Source: Sophora flavescens (lineage: Eukaryota; Streptophyta; Magnoliopsida; Fabales; Fabaceae). From it: 64,000 bases of DNA. A model generated the notes under the pieces. That model saw nothing but the letters and a program-made list of their open reading frames with translations, searched no databases and was not told the origin of the DNA. The translations under genes were made by a program, and so were the position numbers. This document shows positions 1 through 10,804 of this stretch, one piece after another. The DNA is taken from contig CM061062.1 in assembly GCA_030762895.1 (NCBI GenBank), positions 232,923,879-232,987,878 of the forward strand. Direction: 5' to 3'. The first letter of the stretch is position 1. Every line of letters starts with the position of its first letter.

Positions 1-910
1 CTTTCCACATCGGTTTGTTTTAAAAACCGCTGTTAAAAATGTACTTTAAACATCGATTTCAAAACCGATGTGTAAAGTGGCAATAAATCACATCGGTCTT
101 TTCAACATCAGTTTGAAAACCGATGTGAAAAGCCAAAAATAACCGATGTGGAATCCCTTTTCTGCACTAATGTATGCTTTTAATGTCAGGATTTAATATC
201 GGTTCTAAACTAACCGATGTTAAAAAGGAGGTGGTGACATTTTTGAAATTAAATTGAATAACATCGGTCCCTTAAATAACCGATGTCATAAATCTTTAAC
301 ATCGGTTGTTTTTGAAAATCGATGTTAAAAATTGAAACAAAAAATAAAATTATAAACGAGACATAACTTTAGACATCGGTTGTAAGCGATTCTATTGAAA
401 ATATTTAGATTCTATTTGTTGGAATTTTGGCTGTACAAATGAAACAGCAAAATGATTGTAACTGGTGTAAACCAGATTTTTTTTATTAAAAAAAGGCACC
501 TTCAACATCGGCTATAATCATAACCGATGTTGAAAGTGCTTAAAATCACTTTAGACATCGGTTATTTCAAAGAACTGATGTCTAAAGCAACTTTACACAT
601 CGATTATTTCAAAGAATCGATGTCTAAAGTTAACTTTAGACATCAGTTATGACTTAGAACCGATGTCTGATGTGATGTGTTTTTTATAAATATGTTGGAA
701 CTCACTTTAGACATCGGTTGAAAAAGAAACCGATGTCTAAAGTGAGTTTCAACAGATTTATAAAACGTTGAATAGCACTTTAGACATCGGTTCTACTTAT
801 AACCGATATCTAAAACCCACACATACAACATCATCTGCATAGACATCAGTTCAATAACTGATGTTAAAACTCAAATTTAACCGATGTTAAAAATGTTTTC
901 AACATTAGTG
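1..910. mobile_element. CACTA-type element end: array of ACATCGGTT/AACCGATGT inverted repeats
   Basis: The stretch is a dense series of short inverted repeats whose arms read ACATCGGTT and AACCGATGT, often extended to CTTTAGACATCGGTT. Such subterminal repeat arrays are typical of plant CACTA (En/Spm) elements, where they bind the element's own protein. The last bases, 906-910, read TAGTG, the inverse of a CACTA terminus, so the element probably ends at 910 and continues leftward out of the window. A second possible terminus (CACTAATG, 168-175 region) sits next to a TTTTCTGCA motif, so two elements or a rearranged end are possible. No coding sequence is visible. Confidence 0.7.
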
Positions 911-1734
911 GTTCAGTGGTAATTCTTAGCAAGCAATTAAAGAAGGATATTAATATTTGCTTCGAAACTTGAATTCAGGAAAGTTTGGCTAGAAGGATAT
1001 GCAAAGCAAATTTATGACGCCAAGTGGATCTGATAAAGATATTAAAAGACCATTCTTAATGATATTCATCTCATTTCCTCATGGTTTACTTGCTGTAAAT
1101 CTAGTTTTACTCCACGTCTTGTAATGCCATCGCTGACTATCTAATTAATAACGTTTGAAATGATGATTTTGATATTTAGCTTCAATCCAGCAGATTGTAT
1201 TACTCTGATTTTTATTATGAGACCTTGGGTATCTGAGAATCGTATTGAACTCCTACTAATTTGAGGTGAATCGGAAAGACCAATTTAAGGGGGAAAAATT
1301 CTTCTAATGTCTTTTTTCATACATAAGACTCTGACATGGGACCTTATTTAAGGGAAATCAAGCTCTTTGACACTAGACCAATATGCGTTGCTGATTTATC
1401 AGCCTCAAACTTAATTATTAATACATGAGTTAACATTAGTCATAAAAAAAAAATCTTACATAGTTGGTTAAACATTTGATCTTAAATGATATTAAGATTT
1501 GTGTGTGACAAAATAATTAAAACAAATCCCCATTTAGGTGCGTATATCCTTTAAAAAAAAAGGTGGGGCCACTTACAATTCTGCAACCAAAACAAAAAGA
1601 AAATGATCCAGTTATATTATTATAAAAATGATTTTGTCATTCATTATTTTAAGACAATGATTAAGAAATCAAATAAGATAAACTTTTATTTGGAAATGGT
1701 ATTGAACTAATGCATTGTAGAATATAAATTAAGT
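911..1734. other. Non-genic AT-rich stretch
   Basis: I see no reading frame, RNA gene or repeat structure I can name here. It separates the CACTA end from the 3' tail of the LINE. Confidence 0.5.
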
Positions 1735-2264
1735 TTTTTTTTACAAAAAGCTTTTTTTTTACATAAACAAACTAATTCGTTTCATTAAAGATCAAAGATT
1801 TAATACATGTTAGAACATCAAAATAAATCTGAGAACTAGCCTGACATATGACCATTTTAGCTAAACTATGACAACCATATTAGCACTCCTCATAATGAAC
1901 TCCATGTAAAAGTTTTGACAAAATGATGAGATATTCTGCTTACAATCAAGAACAATGGATCCAAATTCTATAGCATCTAAGTGAGGAGCTTTAAAAGCAT
2001 CAACTACAAATTTTGAATCCATCTCAAAAATAACATCTTTGAAACCCAAACCTATCACCCAATCTACAACAAGATTCAACCCTATAGCTTCCCCCAACTT
2101 CACGTCCAAAATTAGTTGTGACCAGAGAGTTTTAGTAGTAATAAAAACTCCAGCCTCATTCCTTATGCAGGCACCATAACACACACACACAATTATGTTG
2201 TTGAGAAAATGAGGCATCAATATTGCATTTTATGAACCCTTGAGGAGGCTTCCTCCATGTGCAT
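1735..2264 (-). pseudogene. LINE remnant, RNase H-like domain and 3' tail (piece 3 of 3)
   Basis: On the minus strand, 2256-2211 encodes WRKPPQGFIKCNIDA, the usual entry into the RNase H-like domain (RVT_3) of plant non-LTR retrotransposons. It is followed by YGACIRNEAGVF and FEMDSKFVVDAF with the expected acidic residues. Two frameshifts break it. One lies at a CA-dinucleotide tract (about 2180-2192). The other lies near 1870, after which HSLAKM and a run to a stop at 1772 restore the normal LINE C-terminus. A-rich sequence (minus strand) follows at about 1735-1760, as expected for a LINE tail. The piece ends at 2264, where an LTR-type element is inserted. It is non-functional. Confidence 0.85.
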
Positions 2265-5059
2265 TGTACCGCCCCGTTTTCTCGATTGGTGTATGAGGAA
2301 ATAATTAAGCATGTTTGAAGGCTTAATCATGTTCCTTAGGTGTTAGTTAGCTTGCGTCTGAAGTTTGAGGAGAATCAAAGTTGAAACGGGTCCTGAATGC
2401 AAACAAACGCAAACCGAGCGATTAATTGGTCAATTAATTAATTAGTTGAGAATTGGAATATTAAAATTAGGTCGGTCTTGAGCATATTAAGTTTTTGGGA
2501 GTAGCCTAAAATAATTAAGAAAAATATTCAAGCAATAGGAAGATATGGAAGAAAACACCCGGTTGTACTGACGGAGCAACATGCGATGACACGTGTCGCG
2601 ACACCAAAGTGACACCTAGAATTCCACTAACTAAACTTATCCTATGAACATGACATATGTACTCCACTAACATTTCTACCTAAGCCTAAAAGATGACACC
2701 AAACTACTTAGGCCACCTAAAATTCCACTAACTAAATATAAAAATTCTAATAATTAAAAGTAGCAAAAACATCATCTTGTTCTTCATTTTGTGCGCACAA
2801 ACAGAGTGAAGAGAAACTCTCCCTAATGAAGCCATTTTCTTGACTTATAAAATATTGAGGTTGGAGTACTTTCGATCATCGAAATTTCCAACCGATCGCA
2901 TATTCGTGCTCGTGGCCCGACATCTTCGTAGCTGCGTCTTTGCATGTGATATTCGTCAAGGTAAGTCGGTGTCGACGTCATTGACATTTATCATTTTTAA
3001 GCTATTTAAATTCATCCTACTCCTATTCTTAGTCCCGATATCGTTTTCGGTGTATTTTAGACTTAGCGTTTTTTTGCCAAATAAGTCGACCGAGAATCGA
3101 TCGTGGAAGTGGAGGCAGATCTAATATTGCAGCGTACAACCTCTGTTATTGTAAGTTCTTCCTTCAATTTCATGCCTTAATTCAAATTGGTTCATTGATT
3201 GGTTCCATATAGTTGATTAGGTGGTTGTTTTGGTCTTTTTGTCTGCTTTTGGACCTCGTCCGTGTGCTCAGGATAATTTTTAGTCCAACGCACATACCGT
3301 AGGTGTCAATATCATATTCCATCTTGTTGTTGGAAAACGTTTCAAGGTTCGTGCCGGTAAGCAGAAGCATTCTGAGCTTTTATGGGAAAGCACGCACGTC
3401 AGTGAGGTGGGGAGAAAGTACCTAACATGCCGGCGAGGCAAGCATAGTACTACAAGTTGAATTGTATGTGTAGGGTGCCCCAGACCCTACTAGTGGTTGA
3501 GTAGCCGACAGTGGTTAAGTCCTTGAGAAAATGGTTTTGAAATGTTAGTTATGGCTTAATCATTGTCGGCTTATCGACTTTAGGATAAAACCCTAGGTTT
3601 GACGATACCGCTTGAGGATGCATGTTTTTATATGTTATCTATGATATCTCTGGATGGTTATGTTGGTTGACGTGTGACCTGTGGTTATATGTTTATTTTA
3701 CATATATTATTATTGTAATTATTATTGGTAATTGATATATGAGGTATGCACATGTTGTTGTGGAGAATGGTTGTTTGTATGTTAGAACCCAAGTTGGATC
3801 ATCATGGTACACTGTATGGATCTGTGTTGAGGTTGTGGCACACGGGTATCGAGATTGGATTGTATTGCAAAGTATGGGCTCCGAGATGAGAATGGGGATT
3901 CTGGAGGCTTCGGGCATCATATGTTGGTTTAGGATTTTGTATTGGTGTCAACTTACAATGATTGTGCATTGTATTTGTTGCCAAAGTGGTGGACCGTGTG
4001 ACTGGCAGTCACACGAGGTTGGTATACCCAAGTTTGGGTACAGAATGCAAGTGGGACGGTTCAGGGAACCTTGGGGATGTAGCCAAATTCAGATTGATTG
4101 ACAATGGCCATTGACTTGTACACCACTATGTCGTGATCTCTGCTAGTACTCGACTATCCCGACGTCTGGACCAGGAGTATTCCAGTCCTAGGTGGACCTT
4201 CCGAGGCGACCAACATACCCCTATTGGAGTTTAGCTCAGAGGGGGAAGCACCCTTATTGGTCACGACGAGCGGAAATGTTACCGGGACAAACCAACTGAC
4301 ATTTTTTGGGTGACGGAAGGACCGAGAAAGAGAGAATGTTTGGGGACAAGTATCCCTAAAGAGAGAGATCAACTGACATGCATGGGAATGAGACTCCCTA
4401 GAGGATTTGATCTTAGATGTGGATTGAGGATGTTTGCCAAAGAATGACTCGGGGGGATGTTTGCTGTTTGTTATTTGTATACCTGTGCCTTTTGTGACCA
4501 TGTTGTATTATGCCCCCATCCACTTTTTTATTGTGTGATTAGTTGCTTATCTCCTGTCTTTTCCTTCTTTCTTTGTATATAACTATTCGAAAGATGAGCA
4601 GTAGCAACCACACTGAGACGACAATGGGACTAGAGCACCAGTCGAAGCACTACCTGCAATAGATTGCGCATGAGGGTCGTGAGGAGCGGCGACGAGTCTG
4701 TGAGGACCAGAGTCTATAGCCGTTGTTATGACGAAGGCGATTTGTCGGTTGCGTCTGTTAAGGGAGAGCCTCTGAGAGATTATTTTTTATTTTTGATGTA
4801 TTTTGGAGAAATGGGCGGGTATATAATGTTTCTTCTGCCTTTTGTATCTTTTGAGACCAGCTTATTCCTATTTATTTTACTTTTATTAGTTTGTGTAGTT
4901 TGTATATCTATTATGTATATATCTATCGTGTTTACTTTCTTCCGCTACAGCTTCCGTAGCTTATATTATTTTCGAGTGTATATTCGTACTAATGCTGATA
5001 AAATGGATTAAGGCTTAGTTAATTAGGGTTGTTCGTTAATGGGACATCGATGTGTCTCA
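2265..5059 (+). mobile_element. Long non-coding LTR-type element (solo LTR or LARD-like) inserted in the LINE
   Basis: The 2795-bp segment begins TGTACCGCCCCG and ends GTGTCTCA. It is flanked by an exact 5-bp duplication, TGCAT (2260-2264 and 5060-5064). Removing it and one TGCAT restores the LINE reading frame. TG...CA ends and a 5-bp duplication fit an LTR or LTR retrotransposon. No gag or pol is present, and the frames inside are short and hydrophobic or low-complexity. Its two ends resemble those of the element at 13880-17761 read on the minus strand, and both contain a matching segment around CACACGAGGT (about 4010 here). I infer a very long solo LTR. An Ogre/Tat-type origin is a guess from length only. 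Confidence 0.75.
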
Positions 5060-5820
5060 TGCATGGCCTGTTACTCTCTAGCCGATCACCCCCAGAGTCT
5101 CGAACCTTCCTTGCCCTCTCCCATCCGTCCAACAAAGTTTTTCCTCTCCACACAATGGTTGTCGGCCTCTCATCAACATTATCCCAAATGTTTTGTTTCC
5201 TACTCCTCCAAATACTCCACAAGGTCATTCCCCAAATCTTTCTATCTTCCTTCTGCATAATAGTAAGCATATTGAAGAACAACTAGCGGAAGCTCTTAGT
5301 CATATGGAGTTGTTGTTCAACCTTGTTCCACAGTCCAAAACTCCTCTAGATGGACTCACTTTTACTACATGCAGCAAGGATATGGTACGTGTTCTCTGCA
5401 CGGTTTTCGCACCAATGACAAAGACCTTCCACCACAACACCACGGGCTCTCGGATTATCCCTTATTGGCAGGACACCCCTACAAGCTCTCCACATAATTT
5501 TTTTTACCTTCGGTGGACCTCCAAACGCCATAGCTCCATCCATTTTCCATCCACTTGCAACCCCTCAGTATCAAGAAATTTTGTCATGCAAAGTTTATAG
5601 GATGACGTCACACTATAGCGACCCTTAAGATCAGGATCCCATATTAAAGTATCTTACTTAACCGAATCAAAAAAGCGGAGTGTTTAGAATCAACTCAATA
5701 GATTGAGGATCCAACCAGTTATGAATCACTCCTTCATTTCACACCTTCATCTCACCATGCAGTAGATCTTTCACATGTAGAGAGGGACTATAATGTGCAT
5801 CATCTATAGGCTTTGCTTGA
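5060..5820 (-). pseudogene. LINE remnant, zinc-binding (zf-RVT) region (piece 2 of 3)
   Basis: Reading the minus strand from 5820, the frame gives HVKDLLHGEMKV, then a stop, then WLDPQSIELILNTPLFDSVK, GRYSV (about 5620-5606) and PPKVKKIMWRACRGVLP with CHWC and the following His/Cys. This is the zf-RVT domain that follows reverse transcriptase in plant LINEs. A one-base shift occurs just before PPKVKK (about 5520). The fragment then runs through GMTLWSIWRSRKQNIWDN to the insertion point at 5059/5060. It joins piece 1 at 19748 and piece 3 at 2264 in frame once the insertions are removed. Confidence 0.85.
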
Positions 5821-6709
5821 TGTAACACCCTCCTCGAGCGCTACATTGTAAGTGACATTTTAAGGCCGAAAATTAAGTTAATTAAAAATTGGCTATAAAA
5901 GAATGGGGTAATTTTTTATTTTTTTTTTCGCAAGTCATAAATATAACTACTTTGTTTCAAGTGAATGTACAATAAAATATTCCATTATCATAATTAGGAC
6001 CATAAGTTCGAAAATCATTTACATAATACCCAACCCAACTCATAAATAGAAATCATAAACAGAAACAGATCCAGTATAAAGATATGGAGACGCAGCTCCT
6101 AAAATATAAGATACTTGAAGTCACAGCTCCATAACAGTAACATTAACTCCTAAACATACCCAGCTGGCCAAACTAAAATAGAAAAGACCATCTTCTCTCA
6201 TACCTCATGAGAAGGACAAACCCAACTGACGAAATCTAGTGAAAACTCTATTTGGTTCCACTACCGACATCATCACAAAAGACACTACAGGAGCTACTAC
6301 AATAGTAACCCTCGAACTAAGCCCTTTCCTCTTCCAAGAGGAAAAACATGGTCTACGAACCATCGACAGTCTGGAAGACGTCCACTAGAAACTCCACCAT
6401 AGCGTCTACAAGCTCGAACCTCGATCTCTACGATGCGTCAGCCAAGCGATATCTTGATGTCTCATTCTTCTCAAAAGAATACAGAAGACACATAGCCAGC
6501 CGACAAAGGCAATATAAAAATAAGGAGGTGAGATTTCCATTTATCTTACACATAAGGCAGACATGCAGTGGTACAACTCTCAGGTACGTACAATTAACAA
6601 TTATCAATCATATCTACACTCATAACAAAACAATAATGTTTCACAGAAACATGACCACAGCACCGCGTTTTCCTAGATAGAAGACATCTAAGACTTGAGG
6701 AATGACCTC

Positions 6710-7896
6710 TGGTCGCGCTGTCGCCACGCACCAAAAAGCGAGCGATTTACAAAATATGTAGATAGGGAGTGACAGCTCGAGTATCGTCTCACAAGGACTC
6801 TTGGGTTGTTGTTAACAGAAACTCAGTTTTTGGGGGGTTTGGATTTAAATGCAATTAGAAAACAAAGCAAAACAGAGCAATGAAAACAGAGCAGTTTAAG
6901 AGATTAAAAAATAAGCTAAAGACGATTAATCTACTGTTCTCGATTCCCAACTATCATCGGTTCATGTAAATTCCAAGCCCTAAGCAGATTCTAATCCCCT
7001 TTCGATTGTAGCAACAATTAACAAACGAAATCGCTACTACGAGATATATGTTCCTATTCCTGAATTAAACAAACGGGGTTAAGCCCTCATGAACTAAACG
7101 AACATGAACGAATACACGCGAATTAAACAAATGCGATTCAATATAGGAACATAACATCACCTAAATAAATCAACACAACACTATACACTCCTGGATTAAA
7201 CAAACAGAAATATATAGCATAGTATTGAAAGAGAATAGCATAAAGTTCAGGAATCACAAAACCTCAAGTGATGGCGGAACCCGATTACAGCAGATTAATC
7301 AGGGAGACTAGTTCTCCATTACAAAAGGGACACAAAACTGTAAACCTAAATTCGTAGACGTCCTATTCTAAAAGAAAAGAAGATAAACTACAACTAACTA
7401 CTGCAATCTGCCATAGAACAGCAATTTGTATCTGTGAGTTCTGCGCGAGCTCGCGAGGCGAACACTGTCTCGCGACGCGAATCTTATGAAGAATCTGCAA
7501 CATTTTGTCTTCTCGCGAGGCGAAGTACGGCTCGCGTGGCAAGGAATGGAAAAGTCATGGCTTATGGTCTTCAGTCTCGCGAGGCGAGACATGTATTCGC
7601 GAGGCGACACAGAATGGTTTGCATTTTTCTGGAACAGTCAGCCTTCAGATTCGCGGGGCGAGTGCTATCTCGCGGGGCGAAGAACTCCAGAACTGCTTCT
7701 TTTTATTACCTGAAAACAAGGATTAACAGTAAGTACTTTATTCGACTCTAAATCAACTAAATTAACCTAAAAATACTTAAACAACTCAAAATGCTGCTTG
7801 ACGACAATCAAGTCTAATTTGGGCGAAAACGATATATAATTAGAAAAAAACCATGGTCATACTAGCCATAAAACTAGATGAGCCAGCAGCTGATCA
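6710..7896 (-). repeat. Element A, 3' LTR
   Basis: In sense orientation it starts TGATCAGCTGCTGGCTC at 7896 and ends GCGACCA at 6710. It is the same length as the 5' LTR. It carries four pairs of TCGC-N3-GCGA palindromes at 7451/7470, 7513/7532, 7577/7597 and 7651/7670. Short frames running over these repeats are not genes. Confidence 0.9.
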
Positions 7897-9260
7897 AAAT
7901 ACCCCAAACTTGAACTTTGCTTGTCCCCAAGCAAACTAAAACTCAAAAAGACTCAAGACATGGCAAGCTTAAAAGATTTAATCAACTTTGCACAAATTAG
8001 CAATTTATCAAAATAATTTTTCCTTCAATGTTCCCTCCTTTCAAACAAAGCAATCCCCACATGCATTCACTCTAAACATTTGAGAATTTAATCAATCAAG
8101 CAGTCATCAATTTAAGCAAGGGATCCAAGTTGTTACACACAAAAGGGAGATCACCAAATTCAAACAATTGCCTTTCTCACAAAGGAATTTAGCGTTTCAC
8201 TCATTCGCTCAATTTTGTCTAGGTTATCAACATTTCACTCAATTTCACTTTTAAGAACACTTCCCATAAATTTGATTTTCATCTCAAAATGGTTCCCACG
8301 GAAAACATGCATGCAACATCAAAAGGTCTTTTTAAGGTTGTAATGGGGCCTGGCTAAAGGTAGGATTTACAAAGGTACTGGGCTGAAGTCCCTAGGAACT
8401 AAGAGAGCATGAAACATTTTACACTTTGAATTCCACTCCAATTCCTTTCTTCATTTATCTTTATGTCTTGGGTGACCACAGCCCCTTTCTTTTTTTTTTC
8501 TTTTTGGCATTTTTGCACTTTTTATTTCTTTTTTTTTCTTTTCTTGTTTTCTTTTTTTTTTCTTTTTCCCAATCCAGAATGACATGTCACATCCTTGTAG
8601 CCACCCCAAACTTAGTTTCTTGCAACCATTCTCTTGCTAAGATTCCATGCTCTCCTAATCCTGAGATCGGGTTAACATGGTTTTTCCAGATTTTAGGCTC
8701 ATAACATAAGGTCAACAAGAATTAACAATATGCTGATAAGGCTCAAAGGGGCTAACTAAGGACATGCATTAGGGACTGGTTCAATTTTAGGCTAAGTAGT
8801 TATTTACAAAGAAAATGCCTAAATCATTTGATGCAAACACATAAGCCTGCAAACCATAAAGAGATTCAAGCAAATTCGGGAAAGTGCAACTTGAAAGTGA
8901 TTCTCACAATTAAAACATGTTGGAGGCTCAAATCCTCACCTGGACAATTTTGCAAATTGTTTGACTGAGATTCTATCCCTAGTGTGTGCACCTCTTCACC
9001 CCAAACTTATCATAAATCATGCCATCACAACAAAATATCTCAAAGTTCAGTTTTTAATCACATAGGGATCATTTTTCAAAAATTTCAAATCCTAGGGGGA
9101 AAACATTCAATGGTCAACATGTATCATGCAATCAATCTATACAAATTCAACTAAAATCCAATCAAGCTTGCTGACACAAGACTCAACACACATACTCCTG
9201 ATCTTCTCAAATTATTCAGGAGCTAAAAGAAAACAAAACAAACACAAAGCAAAGCAGAAA
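7897..9260 (-). other. Element A, 3' non-coding region with oligopurine tract
   Basis: No frame of note. The sense strand has a long purine (A-rich) tract, complement of 8484-8572, and ends AAGTTTGGGGTATTT against the 3' LTR, a probable polypurine primer region. The part 8765-9020 is clearly homologous to 44735-45005 of element B and 63690-63960 of element C. Confidence 0.75.
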
Positions 9261-10688
9261 CTAACAAGAAAATGAAAGTAAACTAAAGAGAAAGGGTTTA
9301 AGAAAACTCATTGAGGAGGCGGTTCCACCAGGATCCCAGTGTCTGTGATACAGCGGCCAAGGAATGCTCAAATTGCAGTATGATCCTCCCGGATCCCATG
9401 GCATGAAGCATAAGGCCCACGTGATAGACAAGGGACGGAAGCTTGTTCTATGGTCCCCTAACTTGCAGCCTTGATATGGAAGTGGGTGCTTGCCAATCAT
9501 GGTGACTCCGCCAAGTGCGGCGGACTTCTCACTCCCTTTTGGGTCAAGGTTGACCTCCTTCTCAATAAAGTCCTCCCAATAAAATCGGGGTTCAACCTCT
9601 TGGACTGGCCATGGTGTAAAATCTAGAGGCTTGAACTCCATCACCGGTTGTTCCGCAGTGGGAGGTGGCAAACAGGTGTCGAGGGTCTCTGGTGCTGCTT
9701 CATCTCCTGCACGATCTTCATTCACTGCGCTAACAAATCCATCACCTGCTAAACCTGCAGAAATCTCAGCACACACCACACAAAGGTTAGTGTTAGTACA
9801 GTCAGTACATATGGTACAATAAACTGAATCAGAAAAAGGCTGAATGTCTGGAAATTCAGCACACAGTTCATCCATCCCATCACTTTCAACACATGCATCT
9901 AATTCCAAAGGTTCTTCATTATCCTCAAGCATGGTGAAGCAGATGTCCTCCTGATCCTCATTTTCTATGTTTCCTGGCCGAACAGGGCCCTCAACCTCAT
10001 ATGTCTTCTGTTCCATATGGACGTTTTGCTCTTCATACCTTTCAAAACATGCTACACACGAAGCAGTGTCAGTACAATCAGGACATGAAGTATAATAGAT
10101 AGAATCAGGAAAGGTATGAATATCTGGTGATTCAACACTCAGTTCATCAATAGAAGTATTCTTGACATTATTATCAAAATTATCCTTAGAAGAATTATTG
10201 TCAAGAATAACTGTATGTTCTTCAAGGGAATGTGGAGTTTGCAGTTTAGCCAAGACGGAAACGATGTAAGCATTTTGAGTGTCAAAGTCCCGCTGACTTG
10301 CTTCCATCCTCTGTTGAAATTCAAGATTACTTGCTTCCATCCTCTGTTGAAATTCAAGATTTTGTTCTGCCATTTGTGCAGTCATTTGTGCAGTCATTTG
10401 CTTGAACAGGTCCTCTAGTGAAGGTCCAGAAGGTGCAGAGGTGGTCGCTTGAGGAGGGTTCTGTTGTGTCACCAGAGAAGCTATCTCATCCAAGCTACTA
10501 TGTCCTCCACTTTGTTGGCTAAAATGATCATCCATTCCAAACATGCCAAAATCACTGCTAAACTCATGACTTCCAGCAAAGTTAGGATAACATATGCATG
10601 GTGGTGGTTTACTAAAGTCAGGATAATATATGCATGGTGGTGGCTTATAATCAACATTAGGCATATAACCATACATGTAATTTTCCAT
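9261..10688 (-). CDS. Element A ORF: 475-aa protein with paired cysteine modules, function unknown
   Basis: This is an uninterrupted frame beginning about 95 bases inside the primer site, where gag normally starts, but I see no gag domain. Residues 1-60 are Tyr/Pro/Cys-rich with a repeated PPPC-x3-YP unit (YYPDF, CYPNF). Residues 95-135 are Gln-rich and likely coiled coil, with NLEFQQRMEAS occurring twice in tandem. Two related modules follow: residues 181-214 (Cys 202, 205, 211, 214) and 273-306 (Cys 294, 297, 303, 306). Both have the form DEL-x2-E-x-PDI-x2-F-x-DS-x-Y followed by C-x2-C-x5-C-x2-C, as in small zinc ribbons. The C-terminus (365-455) has YWEDF, DPKGSEKSAALGG and two WDPGG repeats. 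It aligns along most of its length with the 427-aa protein of element B, with loss of frame in neither. A nucleic-acid-binding structural protein is a guess. Confidence 0.8.
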   Translation of the reverse strand: MENYMYGYMPNVDYKPPPCIYYPDFSKPPPCICYPNFAGSHEFSSDFGMFGMDDHFSQQSGGHSSLDEIASLVTQQNPPQATTSAPSGPSLEDLFKQMTAQMTAQMAEQNLEFQQRMEASNLEFQQRMEASQRDFDTQNAYIVSVLAKLQTPHSLEEHTVILDNNSSKDNFDNNVKNTSIDELSVESPDIHTFPDSIYYTSCPDCTDTASCVACFERYEEQNVHMEQKTYEVEGPVRPGNIENEDQEDICFTMLEDNEEPLELDACVESDGMDELCAEFPDIQPFSDSVYCTICTDCTNTNLCVVCAEISAGLAGDGFVSAVNEDRAGDEAAPETLDTCLPPPTAEQPVMEFKPLDFTPWPVQEVEPRFYWEDFIEKEVNLDPKGSEKSAALGGVTMIGKHPLPYQGCKLGDHRTSFRPLSITWALCFMPWDPGGSYCNLSIPWPLYHRHWDPGGTASSMSFLKPFLFSLLSFSC

Positions 10689-10782
10689 GGGAAGTACTAA
10701 GATTCACAACCAGACAAATTCAGCCGTAACTAATTCAGTAATGCAAAAGATTTTTTTTTTATCTGTTAATAACAACAAGAGT

Positions 10783-10799
10783 CCCCGGTAACGGCGCCA
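10783..10799 (-). promoter_or_regulatory. Element A primer binding site (tRNA-Asp)
   Basis: The sense strand reads TGGCGCCGTTACCGGGG a few bases after the 5' LTR end. This matches the complement of the 3' end of plant tRNA-Asp(GUC), TGGCGCCGTTGCCGGGG, with one mismatch. It is the usual Athila-type primer site. Confidence 0.9.
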
Positions 10800-10804
10800 A
10801 TTTT

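Noticed and set aside
4664..5011. 115-aa hydrophobic frame with membrane-like segments
   Set aside because: Lies in AT-rich sequence of the non-coding LTR-type element; no homology I recognise and composition explains the hydrophobicity.
7434..7751. Overlapping 73-105 aa frames with SRE/RGE/AR repeats in the A LTRs (also 11529-11846, 42079-42303, 46164-46451)
   Set aside because: They are by-products of the TCGCGAGGCGA palindromes, which are open in several frames on both strands; no domain.
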